From: Actinomycetospora soli
GTDB taxonomy: Bacteria > Actinomycetota > Actinomycetes > Mycobacteriales > Pseudonocardiaceae
Assembly (NCBI RefSeq): GCF_021026295.1
Contig: NZ_JAJNDA010000014.1
Location: 96,684 to 160,683, forward strand
DNA: 64,000 nt
Reading direction: 5' to 3'
The position numbers and the translations under genes were made by a program. Position 1 is the stretch's first letter; every line of letters starts with the position of its first letter. This document shows, in pieces, positions 28,312 to 36,440 of the stretch. The notes under the pieces were generated by a model. It saw only the letters and a list, made by a program, of their open reading frames with translations, had not been told where the DNA came from and searched no databases.

Positions 28312-28877
28312 CCCCGGGTCTCCCGCACGGCGGCGCCCGGCGCCGCGCCGAGCGCCTCGACGAGATCCGCCCGGGCCCGGGCGACGCGTGAGCGGATCGT
28401 GCCGATCGGGCAGTCGCACACCGCTGCGGCCTCCGCGTACCCGAGGCCCACGACCTGGGTGAGGACGAAGGCCTCGCGGCGGTCGGGGTCGAGGGCGTCC
28501 ACCGCGGCGCGCAGCACCACGCCCTCGGCGACGTCGCCGTGGCGCGGCCGCCCGAGCGGTTCGTCGGCGTCGTGCAGCTCCATGGGCGTGGCGGGTCGGC
28601 GGGCGGTGCGCCGGAGGTGGTCGGCGGCGACCCGTCGGGCGATCGAGAGCAGCCAGGTCCGGGCCGGTGCCTCGCCGCGGAAGGAGGGCAGCGAGCGGAA
28701 GGCCCGCTCGTAGGTCTCCTGCGCGAGGTCCTGGGCGACGCCGCGGTCCGAGAGATGGGTCAGCAGCCGCCAGACCTGCTGCTGGGTGAGCTCGACGAAG
28801 CGCGCGGCCGCGGCCCGGTCGCCGTCCCGGGCGAGCTCGGCGGCCCGGGTCACGGCGGCGTCGTCCACGCCCCGCAC
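28308..28877 (-). CDS. ECF sigma factor, SigC-like
   Basis: The 189-aa protein has only sigma regions 2 and 4. Region 2 includes DLAQETYERAFRSLPSFRG and ARTWLLSIARRVAADHLRR, resembling mycobacterial SigC; region 4 has the helix-turn-helix GYAEAAAVCDCPIGTIRSRVARAR. It probably drives a small extracytoplasmic or metal-stress regulon with its zinc-finger partner. GTG 28877 or GTG 28868 may be the start. Confidence 0.88.
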   Translation of the reverse strand: MRGVDDAAVTRAAELARDGDRAAAARFVELTQQQVWRLLTHLSDRGVAQDLAQETYERAFRSLPSFRGEAPARTWLLSIARRVAADHLRRTARRPATPMELHDADEPLGRPRHGDVAEGVVLRAAVDALDPDRREAFVLTQVVGLGYAEAAAVCDCPIGTIRSRVARARADLVEALGAAPGAAVRETRG

Positions 28878-28959
28878 GGTAGCCCCGTGCTCCCGGGCGA
28901 CGCCGTGAGCACCCTCGCACGGTCGCCCGGGAACTCCCGGGCCGTCCCCGGCGACCCCG

Positions 28960-29640
28960 TCACATCACGAGGAGCATGACCGCCATGCCCGCGCTCATCA
29001 CGAGGTGACAGCCGGCGTCCAGGCGCGGTCCGACCGCCGCACGCACGGTCGCGACCGACGGTCGGGTCGCCAGCGCGACCCGGCCCGGCCCGTCGTCGGG
29101 GACCGCCGGCGCGGGGCCGCAGCCCCCGCCGGGGACCCGCCGCACGACCCGGACCAGCCAGAACGCCAGGGCCGCCAGCGAGACGACGGCGAGGATCTCG
29201 GTCACCCCGGTGACCCAGCCGGGCGGGCCGCCCACCGCCGCCCCACCGCCGTGGTGGTGGCCCCCGGAGGCGCCGTCCGGGGCGCCCATCAGTGCGGGCA
29301 TCGCCGCGACCATCCACGCCATCGCCGCGCACATCGCCGCGTGGTAGCCCTCGACGTGGCGCTCGTGCCCCGCCGGCGGCCACACGATCCGTCGCACGAA
29401 CCACACCGTCAGCACCGCGAAGACGACGATCTGGAGGGCCCCGCCCGGGCTGGACGGGGCGCCGGTGAGACCCCACGTCATGGCGAGCATCGCGAGGCTC
29501 ATCAGCAGGTGCGCCAGCTCCCCGACCCGGCTGCCGCCGCGGTCGCCGGTGGCGAGCAGTGCGACCAGGCGCACGAGCGAGTAGCCCGCGGTGGCGAGGA
29601 AGGCGACCGTGAACAGCAGGGTCAGGGCGGGGGAGAACAC
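28960..29640 (-). CDS. DUF5134 membrane protein
   Basis: The 226-aa protein has six or seven hydrophobic segments with several Met and His residues (MLAMTWGL, YHAAMCAAMAWMVAAMP, GGHHHGGG). It fits DUF5134. The Met/His-rich helices and loop suggest, but do not prove, metal (copper) handling. The GTG at 29640 has no ribosome site and may be leaderless. It lies upstream of sigC on the same strand. Confidence 0.75.
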   Translation of the reverse strand: MFSPALTLLFTVAFLATAGYSLVRLVALLATGDRGGSRVGELAHLLMSLAMLAMTWGLTGAPSSPGGALQIVVFAVLTVWFVRRIVWPPAGHERHVEGYHAAMCAAMAWMVAAMPALMGAPDGASGGHHHGGGAAVGGPPGWVTGVTEILAVVSLAALAFWLVRVVRRVPGGGCGPAPAVPDDGPGRVALATRPSVATVRAAVGPRLDAGCHLVMSAGMAVMLLVM

Positions 29641-29712
29641 GTGAGCACAGTCGTCGCGCGGCTCCCGCGGGTTCCCGGGAACTCCGGCGGCGCCGGCGAC
29701 GACCTGACCGTC

Positions 29713-30018
29713 GTGGACTGCGAGCGATGTCGTGAGGCGATCTCCGCCGGTCTCGACGGCGAGGCGGGGGTGCGGGAGACCGCGCGGGCCGAGGCGCACC
29801 TCGCCGGGTGCGCGGCCTGCCGGACGTGGGCGCAGCTGGCCGCCGTCGTCACGCGACGGGTGCGGACCCGACCGGCCGACCCCGCGCCCGACCTCGTCTC
29901 CGTGCTCTTCGGCCCCGACCCGACCGGGCACCTGCGGCCGGCCTGCGGGTGCGCCGCGAGCTGCGGCTGCGGCTGCCAGCAGGGCCTCGCCTGCCGGTGC
30001 GCCCCACGGGTGGCCTGA
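29713..30018 (+). CDS. Small Cys-rich zf-HC2 zinc-finger protein
   Basis: The 101-aa protein begins with CERCREAISAGLDGE and HLAGCAACRTW, closely matching the anti-sigma-like finger at 28311, so they are paralogues. It ends in a Cys-rich tail (ACGCAASCGCGCQQG) that could bind metal. I chose GTG 29713 because it aligns with the paralogue start and lies 8 bp after an ECF-promoter-like pair; GTG 29641 would add 24 residues. Confidence 0.75.
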   Translation: MDCERCREAISAGLDGEAGVRETARAEAHLAGCAACRTWAQLAAVVTRRVRTRPADPAPDLVSVLFGPDPTGHLRPACGCAASCGCGCQQGLACRCAPRVA

Positions 30019-30023
30019 CCGAC

Positions 30024-30812
30024 TCAGCGCAGCCCCGGCACCCGGCGCAGCGCGGCGGCGATCCCGGCGACCGTGCGCCGGTGCGCCTCGAACGGCGCCC
30101 GGGCCGGCTGGGTCTGCACGACGAGCATCGTCGCCCACGCGCGGGCGGGGTCGGTGTCCCAGCGCGCGAGGGCGTCCGCCGGGTCCTCGTCGACGCCCAC
30201 GGTCCGCGACACCGCCACGCGCGGGGCGTCCATCCGGGAGCGGGTCCAGTACCGGCCGAGCTCGCCCTCCATGCCGGGCCGACCCGAGATCAGCCCGATC
30301 CCGCGGGCGGCCGCGGCGTCGACGCCGGCGCGCGACGACGTCGCCCACCAGAGCCGACGTCGCAGCGACGCCGCCGCCGGGACCAGCGCGTCGCCGCCGA
30401 GCAGGTCGCACAGCGCGTCCGCCACCGCGCCGCAGTCGTCGTGCCGCCACCCGTGGTCGCGCCCGAACGCCGCGGCCGCCCGGGCGTCGGCGCCCGCCCC
30501 GATCCCGAGCTCCAGCCGACCACCGGAGAGGACGTCGAGCGTGGCCGCGTCCTCGGCGAGCCGCCGCGGGTCCTCCAGCGGCGCGGCGACGACCGCGGTG
30601 CCCAGCCGCAGGGTCGTCGTCCGCGCGGCGACGGCCGCGAGCAGCACGAGCGGGGAGGGCAGCAGCCCCTCGAGCGCCCCGCCGTGGTGCTGGGCCACCC
30701 AGAACGTGTCGACGCCGTGCGCCTCCGCCGTCACCGCCAGCTCCACGGTCTCGCGGAACACCTCGCGGACCGGCCGGTCGCCCGCCACGTGCGTCAGGTA
30801 GCCGAGCTCCAC
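30024..30812 (-). CDS. Luciferase-like (LLM) flavin-dependent oxidoreductase
   Basis: The 262-aa protein has the TIM-barrel pattern of the family: EAHGVDTFWVAQHHG near residue 35, TTLRLGTAVV near 70 and DVLSGGRLELGIGAG near 100. It uses FMN or F420 as cosubstrate; the substrate is unknown. It is about 50 residues shorter than typical LLM enzymes. The start is GTG 30812. Its stop is 5 bp from that of the convergent zinc-finger gene. Confidence 0.85.
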   Translation of the reverse strand: MELGYLTHVAGDRPVREVFRETVELAVTAEAHGVDTFWVAQHHGGALEGLLPSPLVLLAAVAARTTTLRLGTAVVAAPLEDPRRLAEDAATLDVLSGGRLELGIGAGADARAAAAFGRDHGWRHDDCGAVADALCDLLGGDALVPAAASLRRRLWWATSSRAGVDAAAARGIGLISGRPGMEGELGRYWTRSRMDAPRVAVSRTVGVDEDPADALARWDTDPARAWATMLVVQTQPARAPFEAHRRTVAGIAAALRRVPGLR

Positions 30813-31028
30813 GTGGCAGAACGTAGCCAGGCGGTCGCGTGGCGTGATGGTCGGGGCTGCGGCGACATCCCACGTGTCGGTCGGGCGCAGGGTCGGGTAC
30901 GACCGCGCACGGGTCGGGATGTCGGCCCGCCGGAGCCTTCTGTTTCGGTTCACCGAAACCAGGGTGCCCAACGATCGAAATCCCTGTTTAGGATGGCCCC
31001 CGACCACTTCCGACGGACGGAGTCCACG

Positions 31029-31562
31029 GTGACCGAGCGCCTCACGCGGGGAGCCCACCCCGGCGCGGAGTCGGGGACCTGTCTCATGGAGCAGGTCGCC
31101 CTGACGGCGGGCGAGCCGTTCTCCGACCGTCCCCGCTGCACCGCGCCGGCGCTCGCGGCGCTGGCCCAGCAGGTCAACGACCGCGTCTCGGACGCCGCGC
31201 GGGACCGGCTCCTGCCGCTGGTCCCCGCCCTGGCTGCGGCGGGCAGCTGCGATCCGCGCGCCGCGTGGGAGCTCGTCGCCGTGTGCGCCCGGGCCGCCCT
31301 CGCCGTGCAGCCCGACGACGCGCTCGCCGGCCGGCTGCTGGCCCGGGCCGCGCGGGCGCAGCGCCGCTGGAGCCGGGTGCGGCTCGACGGCACCGCCGGG
31401 TACGTCGTCGGCCTCCGGGTCCTGCCGCACCTCACGGCCGCGTTCCACCGCGCCGCGGTGCTCGCGGGACCGGTGGGCTCGCCGGAGCGCGACGACCGGC
31501 TGGTCGCCCTGCTCCACGACGCCGTCGGCGTCCCCGCGCCCGAGGTCGCCGCGCTCGCCTGA
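31029..31562 (+). CDS. Conserved actinobacterial protein of unknown function
   Basis: The 177-aa protein has a recurrent actinobacterial N-terminal pattern (CLMEQVALTAGEPFSDRPRC) followed by Ala-rich helices. GGAG lies 6 bp before GTG 31029, which I prefer over an upstream in-frame ATG. Its stop is next to that of the convergent ArsR gene. I do not recognise a biochemical function. Confidence 0.75.
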   Translation: MTERLTRGAHPGAESGTCLMEQVALTAGEPFSDRPRCTAPALAALAQQVNDRVSDAARDRLLPLVPALAAAGSCDPRAAWELVAVCARAALAVQPDDALAGRLLARAARAQRRWSRVRLDGTAGYVVGLRVLPHLTAAFHRAAVLAGPVGSPERDDRLVALLHDAVGVPAPEVAALA

Positions 31563-31901
31563 TCAGGGGTCGGTCCGACCCGACGTCAGGTGCTCGACGT
31601 GGAAGACGGCCTCGTCGAGCAACTGGGCCACGTGGTCGTCGTGCAGCCGGTAGCGGATCTGGCGTCCGACCCGCTCGCCGACCACGAGCCCGAGGTGGCG
31701 CAGCACCCGCAGCTGGTGCGACACCGCCGACTGCTCCATGCCGACGTCGGAGACCAGCTCGCCCACCGTGCGCGGCTCGTCGCGCAGGCGCAGCAACAGG
31801 TGGACCCGGCTCGGCGTCGACAACGCGTGCATGGTGCGGGCGACGGCGTCGACGGCGTCGTTCGACAGCGTCGGGGTGCTGCCGTCGGTCCCGTGCCCCA
31901 T
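31563..31901 (-). CDS. ArsR/SmtB-family metal-sensing repressor
   Basis: The 112-aa winged-helix protein has the DNA-recognition segment DVGMEQSAVSHQLRVLRHLGL. The last helix carries DDHVAQLLDEAVFHVEH, close to the SmtB/ZiaR alpha-5 site DxHx10Hx2E, with the final Glu replaced by His. These repressors release DNA on binding Zn, Co or Ni. It is divergent from a P1B-4 ATPase with a palindrome between them. Confidence 0.9.
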   Translation of the reverse strand: MGHGTDGSTPTLSNDAVDAVARTMHALSTPSRVHLLLRLRDEPRTVGELVSDVGMEQSAVSHQLRVLRHLGLVVGERVGRQIRYRLHDDHVAQLLDEAVFHVEHLTSGRTDP

Positions 31902-31946
31902 GGCCCGGGAGCCTACTCACCTCAGCGGTTGGTCAGGCATGAAAGT

Positions 31947-31962
31947 ATGAACCAGCGTTCAT
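31947..31962. promoter_or_regulatory. ArsR/SmtB operator-like palindrome
   Basis: ATGAAC-N4-GTTCAT is a perfect inverted repeat 20 bp before the ATPase start and 46 bp from the repressor start. ArsR/SmtB sites usually have TGAA...TTCA half-sites of this kind. Confidence 0.7.
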
Positions 31963-31981
31963 CTGTGTGTACCGTGTCGGC

Positions 31982-33943
31982 GTGACCGCTCTCGACGCCC
32001 GTCCCGTCACGACCCCGGACCGCGCCCCCCGGCGTGCGCTCCTGCTGCGCCTGCCCGAGGCGCGGTGGGCCGGCCTCGCCCTCGCCGCGTTCGCCGTCGG
32101 TGGGCTGCTGGTGCTCGTCGGCGCCCCGGCCTGGACCTGGGGCCCGGTCCTCGCGCTCTGCTACGCGGCCGGCGGGTGGGAGCCCGCCCTCGAGGGACTG
32201 CGCGCCCTGCGCGAGCGGCGGCTCGACGTCGACCTGCTGATGGTCGTCGCGGCGCTCGGCGCGGCCGCGATCGGCCAGGTGGTCGACGGCGCGCTGCTCA
32301 TCGTCATCTTCGCGACGTCGGGTGCCCTCGAGGCCTGGGCCACGGCCCGGACCGAGGAGTCGGTGGGCGGGCTGCTCGACCTCGCGCCGACCCGCGCGAC
32401 GCGACTCGTCGACGGCGGGGCCGGTGCCGAGGAGGAGGTCCGCGCCGAGGACCTGGAGGTCGACGACGTCGTCCTGGTCCGGCCCGGCGACGGGATCCCC
32501 GCCGACGGCGTCGTCGTCGACGGGGCGGCGGAGGTCGACCGGTCGAGCATCACGGGGGAGCCGCTGCCCGTCCCCGCCCGCACCGGGAGCGAGGTCTACG
32601 CGGGGACGGTCGCGGCCGGCGGCGCGCTGCGGGTGCGCGTGACCCGCCCCGCCGCCGAGTCGGTCGTGGCCCGGATCGCGGAGCTCGTCGAGGAGGCGTC
32701 GCGGACGAAGGCGCGCACCCAGCTGTTCATCGAGAAGGTCGAGCAGCGCTACTCGATCGGCCTCGTCGTCGCCACCCTCGCGATCTTCGCGGTCCCGCTC
32801 GCCCTCGGTACGACCCTCGACGACGCCCTGCTCCGGGCCATGACGTTCATGATCGTCGCCTCGCCGTGCGCCCTCGTGCTCGCGACGATGCCGCCCCTGC
32901 TCGCCGCGGTGGCCAACGCCGGGCGGCGCGGCCTGCTGGTGCGGTCGGCGCAGGTGATGGAACGCCTCGGGGCGGTCGACGCGGTCGTGCTGGACAAGAC
33001 CGGGACCGTCACGGTGGGCGCCCCCCGCGTCGTCGGGGAGCCCGCCGCCGAGGTGCTCGCCCTCGCGGCCGCCGTCGAGGTTCGCAGCGAGCACCCGCTC
33101 GGGCGGGCCGTCGTCGCGGCGGCACGGGGCCGTGGGCTCGCCGTCGCGGAGGTCGTCGACTTCGTCGCCGAGCCCGGTGTGGGCGTGCGCGGCACGGTGG
33201 GCGGCCGGCGGATCGGGGTGGGGCGGGCCGCCTCCCCGTCGCGCGAGGGGAACATCCGCCCTCCCCGGCCGCACGAGGGGTCCCCTCACGAGGGTGGGGC
33301 GGGCGAATCCTCCCCTCACGAGCACGCCGACGACGCCGCGATCACGTGGGTGGACGTGACCGACCTCGACACCGGCCGCGTGCTGGGCACCCTCGGGATC
33401 GCCGACGCCCTCCGGGATGACGCCGCCGCGACCGTCGCCGACCTGACCGCCCGCACCGCCGTCCCGCCGGTCCTCGCCACCGGTGACCGGGCGCGCGCCG
33501 CCGGGGTCGTGGCCGGGCGGCTCGGGGTGACCGACGTCCGGGCCGACCTGCTGCCCGAGGACAAGGTGACCGTCGTGGAGGAGCTGCGGGCCGACGGGCG
33601 CACCGTCGCGGTGGTCGGGGACGGCGTCAACGACGCCCCGGCGCTCGCCCGCGCCGACGTCGGGGTGGCGATGGGGAGCCGCGAACTGACGGTGCGGGCC
33701 GCCGACGTCGTGGTGCTCGGCGACGACCTGCGACGCCTGCCCTGGCTGCTCGACCTGGGCCGGCGCGCCCGACGCACCGTGGTCGCGAACCTGGTCGTCG
33801 CGGGGACGATCATCGTGGGCCTGGTGACGTGGGACCTCGTCGGGCACCTGCCGCTGGCCCTCGGGGTGGCCGGCCACGAGGGGTCGACGATGCTCGTGGC
33901 GCTCAACGGGCTGCGGCTGCTCCGGGGGCCGCGTCGTCCCTGA
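31982..33943 (+). CDS. P1B-4-type metal-export ATPase with a His-rich insertion
   Basis: The 653-aa pump has the actuator motif SSITGEP near residue 185, the transport motif SPC at 294-296, the phosphorylated Asp338 in DKTGT, GDGVNDAP, and HEGS at 632 in the last helix. SPC plus HEG(G/S) is the P1B-4 signature (CtpD/CtpJ/CoaT; Co, Ni or Fe export). No N-terminal metal-binding domain is present. In the nucleotide-binding region, residues about 420-447 form a PHEGSPHEGG-type stretch encoded by a palindromic DNA repeat also found at 46584. GTG 31982 is the likely start (GTG 31967 possible). Confidence 0.88.
   Translation: MTALDARPVTTPDRAPRRALLLRLPEARWAGLALAAFAVGGLLVLVGAPAWTWGPVLALCYAAGGWEPALEGLRALRERRLDVDLLMVVAALGAAAIGQVVDGALLIVIFATSGALEAWATARTEESVGGLLDLAPTRATRLVDGGAGAEEEVRAEDLEVDDVVLVRPGDGIPADGVVVDGAAEVDRSSITGEPLPVPARTGSEVYAGTVAAGGALRVRVTRPAAESVVARIAELVEEASRTKARTQLFIEKVEQRYSIGLVVATLAIFAVPLALGTTLDDALLRAMTFMIVASPCALVLATMPPLLAAVANAGRRGLLVRSAQVMERLGAVDAVVLDKTGTVTVGAPRVVGEPAAEVLALAAAVEVRSEHPLGRAVVAAARGRGLAVAEVVDFVAEPGVGVRGTVGGRRIGVGRAASPSREGNIRPPRPHEGSPHEGGAGESSPHEHADDAAITWVDVTDLDTGRVLGTLGIADALRDDAAATVADLTARTAVPPVLATGDRARAAGVVAGRLGVTDVRADLLPEDKVTVVEELRADGRTVAVVGDGVNDAPALARADVGVAMGSRELTVRAADVVVLGDDLRRLPWLLDLGRRARRTVVANLVVAGTIIVGLVTWDLVGHLPLALGVAGHEGSTMLVALNGLRLLRGPRRP
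33241..33322. repeat. Palindromic repeat inside the P1B-4 ATPase gene
   Basis: About 80 bp form an imperfect inverted repeat: left arm GCGAGGGGAACATCCGCCC (33243-33261), right arm GGGCGAATCCTCCCCTCACG (33301-33320), with an inner GAGGGG-t-CCCCTC palindrome. Nineteen bases (33304-33322) are identical to 46616-46634. It keeps the ATPase frame open. Confidence 0.65.
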
Positions 33944-33976
33944 CGTTCTTCATGAGCGGGACGCGCCGTGTCGCGT

Positions 33977-33994
33977 CTGTAGTCTGTGATACAG
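33977..33994. promoter_or_regulatory. Inverted repeat upstream of the MHS symporter gene
   Basis: CTGTA-N8-TACAG lies about 60 bp before the TTG start in an AT-richer patch. It could be an operator; the regulator is unknown. Confidence 0.35.
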
Positions 33995-34054
33995 ATCCCT
34001 GCCCGATTCCTCCCGATACTGCGCGTGACAGCACGCTTGACCGGGAGGGACCCG

Positions 34055-35383
34055 TTGACCACTTCGGACCACACGTCATTACCGAGCGCGCCGCCGATGC
34101 GCCGCATCGCGCTCGCGAGCATGACGGGCACCGTCATCGAGTTCTACGACTTCTTCATCTACGGCACGGCCGCCGCGCTCGTCTTCAACAAGGTGTTCTT
34201 CCCGGAGCTCGGAGCGGCCGCCGGGACCGCGCTGGCGCTCGCGACCTTCGGCGTCGCGTTCGTCGCGCGGCCCTTCGGCTCGGTCCTGTTCGGTCACTAC
34301 GGTGACAAGCTCGGCCGCAAGCGCACGCTGGTCACCACGCTGCTGCTCATGGGTCTGTCGACCCTCGCGATCGGCCTGCTGCCCTCGACGGGCGTCATCG
34401 GCTGGGTGGCCCCCGCGCTGCTCGTGCTGCTGCGCATCCTGCAGGGCCTCGCGGTCGGCGGCGAGTGGGCCGGCGCCACGCTGCTCACCGCCGAGAACGC
34501 CCCGGCGAAGGTCCGCGGCAAGTACGCGCTCTACCCGCAGCTCGGCCCGTCGGTCGCGTTCGCCCTCGCCAGCGCCACCTTCCTGACGACCGCGCTGACG
34601 ATGTCGAACGAGGCCTTCCTCGCCTGGGGCTGGCGCATCCCGTTCATCGGCAGCGTCGTCCTCGTCGCCCTCGGCCTCTACGTGCGCCTGGCGATCACCG
34701 AGACCGCCGCGTTCGCGAAGCGCAACGAGGCCCAGGTCGCGAAGAAGCTGCCGGTGGCCGACGTGCTCACCCGCCAGCCGAAGGAGGTCCTCCTCGGGGC
34801 CGGCTCGACGATGGCCGTGTTCGCCTTCTTCTACATCGGCGTCACCTACCTGACGAGCTACGGCACCCAGCAGCTCGGCCTGCCCCGCCCGACCGTCCTG
34901 GCCATGGGCATCGTCGGCGGCCTCGTGTTCGCCGGGACCACGATCGCCGGCGCGATCCTGTCCGACCGGGTCGGCCGCCGGAAGATGGTGATCATCGGCA
35001 ACGCCGTGTCGGTGGTCGGCGGTCTCATCGCGTTCCCGATCATCGACCTGGGCACCGCGGCCTCGTTCGGCCTCGGCCTCGCCATCGTGCTCGGCGTCGT
35101 CGGCATCGCCTACGGCCCGATCGGCGCCCAGCTGCCGGAGCTCTTCCCGACCCGCTACCGCTACACCGGCGCCGGGATGGCCTACAACCTGGCCGGCGTC
35201 CTGGGCGGCGGCGTCGTCCCGCTGATCGCCACCGCCCTCGTCGCGACCTACGCGTCGAGCATGGCGATCGGGTTCCTGCTCGCCGGTCTCTCGGTGATCA
35301 GCCTGGCGTGCACGCTGCTGCTGCCCGACTCGGCCGACGAGACCATCAGCGCCGAGGCCCCCGCCCCGGTCGCGGCGGCCTGA
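34055..35383 (+). CDS. MFS transporter, metabolite:H+ symporter (MHS) type
   Basis: The 442-aa protein has 12 membrane helices, the N-terminal MTGTVIEFYDFFIYG signature and GHYGDKLGRKRTL loop of the MHS subfamily (ShiA, ProP, KgtP). It imports a small organic acid or osmolyte by proton symport; the substrate is unknown. I start it at TTG 34055 because GGGAGGG lies at ideal distance; the in-frame upstream GTG at 33986 has none. Confidence 0.9.
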   Translation: MTTSDHTSLPSAPPMRRIALASMTGTVIEFYDFFIYGTAAALVFNKVFFPELGAAAGTALALATFGVAFVARPFGSVLFGHYGDKLGRKRTLVTTLLLMGLSTLAIGLLPSTGVIGWVAPALLVLLRILQGLAVGGEWAGATLLTAENAPAKVRGKYALYPQLGPSVAFALASATFLTTALTMSNEAFLAWGWRIPFIGSVVLVALGLYVRLAITETAAFAKRNEAQVAKKLPVADVLTRQPKEVLLGAGSTMAVFAFFYIGVTYLTSYGTQQLGLPRPTVLAMGIVGGLVFAGTTIAGAILSDRVGRRKMVIIGNAVSVVGGLIAFPIIDLGTAASFGLGLAIVLGVVGIAYGPIGAQLPELFPTRYRYTGAGMAYNLAGVLGGGVVPLIATALVATYASSMAIGFLLAGLSVISLACTLLLPDSADETISAEAPAPVAAA

Positions 35384-35414
35384 ACCTGGAAAGCGGTGGT
35401 CGTGCACGACTAAT

Positions 35415-35451
35415 CTCCGTCCCGACCCGGGATCTCCGGGTCGGGACGGAG
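35415..35451 (+). terminator. Strong hairpin that also covers the Crp-gene ribosome site
   Basis: A perfect 16-bp stem (arms 35415-35430 and 35436-35451) with a 5-nt loop follows the symporter gene by 31 bp. Its right arm contains most of the GGAGG (35448-35452) that serves GTG 35458. It can act as terminator for the symporter and hide the ribosome site in read-through transcripts. Confidence 0.65.
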
Positions 35452-35457
35452 GTGCTC

Positions 35458-36177
35458 GTGGCGCAGTCGCTCGCCCGCGCGGTGCCCCGGGAGACCCCCG
35501 AGCTCGCCGTGTCCCCGTTCCTGCTCGCCGAGACCGGGCCCGTCGCGGTTCGGCTCGCCGCCCTCGGCGTGCCCCGGCGCCTGCGCGCCGGCGACCTCGT
35601 CATGCGACAGGGCGAGATCTCCGGCTCGCTCTACATCGTGGCGTCGGGCCGGCTGCGGCTCTCGCTGCTGCGTCCCGATGGCGGGGAGCGCGTCCTCGGG
35701 TACGCCGAGCCCGGCGCGAGCGTGGGGGAGACCGCCTGCGTCGACCGGGCCGCCCGGGCCGCGACGGCCGTCGCCGTGATCGACTCCGAGGTGCTCGCCG
35801 TCTCCCGCGAGGTCCTCCTCGCCGCCGCGCGCACCGACCCGGAGCTGCTCCTCGAGGTCGCGCGCCGCGTCGCGCACAAGCAGCACGTGCTGCACCTGCA
35901 CCTCGCCCTGGACGCGTTGTCCGCCCGCGAGCGCATGGTCCTGCTGCTCACCCACCTCGCCGACGCCCACGGCGAGCCCGGCCCCGACGGCCTCGTCCGC
36001 CTGCGTCTGCAGCTCGGCGTCGACGACCTCGCGGCCATCGTCGGGCTCACCCGCGTCACCGCGTCGCGCGAGCTCTCCCGCCTGGTCGCCGAGGGCGTGC
36101 TGCTCAAGCAGCGGCGCTCGTTCGTCGTGCGCGACCGCCCGGCGCTGCGGCGGCTCACCGCCGCCGTCGCCGTGTAG
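35458..36177 (+). CDS. Crp/Fnr-family transcriptional regulator
   Basis: The 239-aa protein has an N-terminal cyclic-nucleotide-binding-like beta barrel (DLVMRQGEISGSLYIVASGRL) and a C-terminal Crp-type helix-turn-helix (DDLAAIVGLTRVTASRELSRL). No Fnr-type cysteine cluster is seen, so oxygen sensing by Fe-S is unlikely. The effector is unknown. The ribosome site is inside a hairpin arm. Confidence 0.88.
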   Translation: MAQSLARAVPRETPELAVSPFLLAETGPVAVRLAALGVPRRLRAGDLVMRQGEISGSLYIVASGRLRLSLLRPDGGERVLGYAEPGASVGETACVDRAARAATAVAVIDSEVLAVSREVLLAAARTDPELLLEVARRVAHKQHVLHLHLALDALSARERMVLLLTHLADAHGEPGPDGLVRLRLQLGVDDLAAIVGLTRVTASRELSRLVAEGVLLKQRRSFVVRDRPALRRLTAAVAV

Positions 36178-36391
36178 GGGCGCTCTCGCTCCCCATCCGC
36201 CCGCGAGGTCCACGTGGGACAGGTTCGGCGGCCGGTCGGCCTGCCTGACGTGCACCTCGCGAGGCGGTCGTTTGCCGACCGCGGCCGGCCGGGCTCCCCA
36301 CCGCACGATCGCGCCCCCGGGACCGGAGCCGTCCCCGCCGGCGTCGGTGAGGTTTCGACGCCACCGGTTCGGGGTTGCCTGCATCTGTCAG

Positions 36392-36408
36392 CTGCAGCAA
36401 GATCGCAA
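36392..36408 (+). promoter_or_regulatory. Nur-box-like element before the sod gene
   Basis: CTGCAG-N5-TCGCAA resembles TTGCAA-N5-TTGCAA (four and five matches of six) and lies 32 bp before the start codon. In Streptomyces the nickel regulator Nur controls superoxide dismutase and nickel uptake genes. The match is weak and could be chance. Confidence 0.3.
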
Positions 36409-36440
36409 CAAGACTCGATCACCGAGGAGACGTGCGAGCG

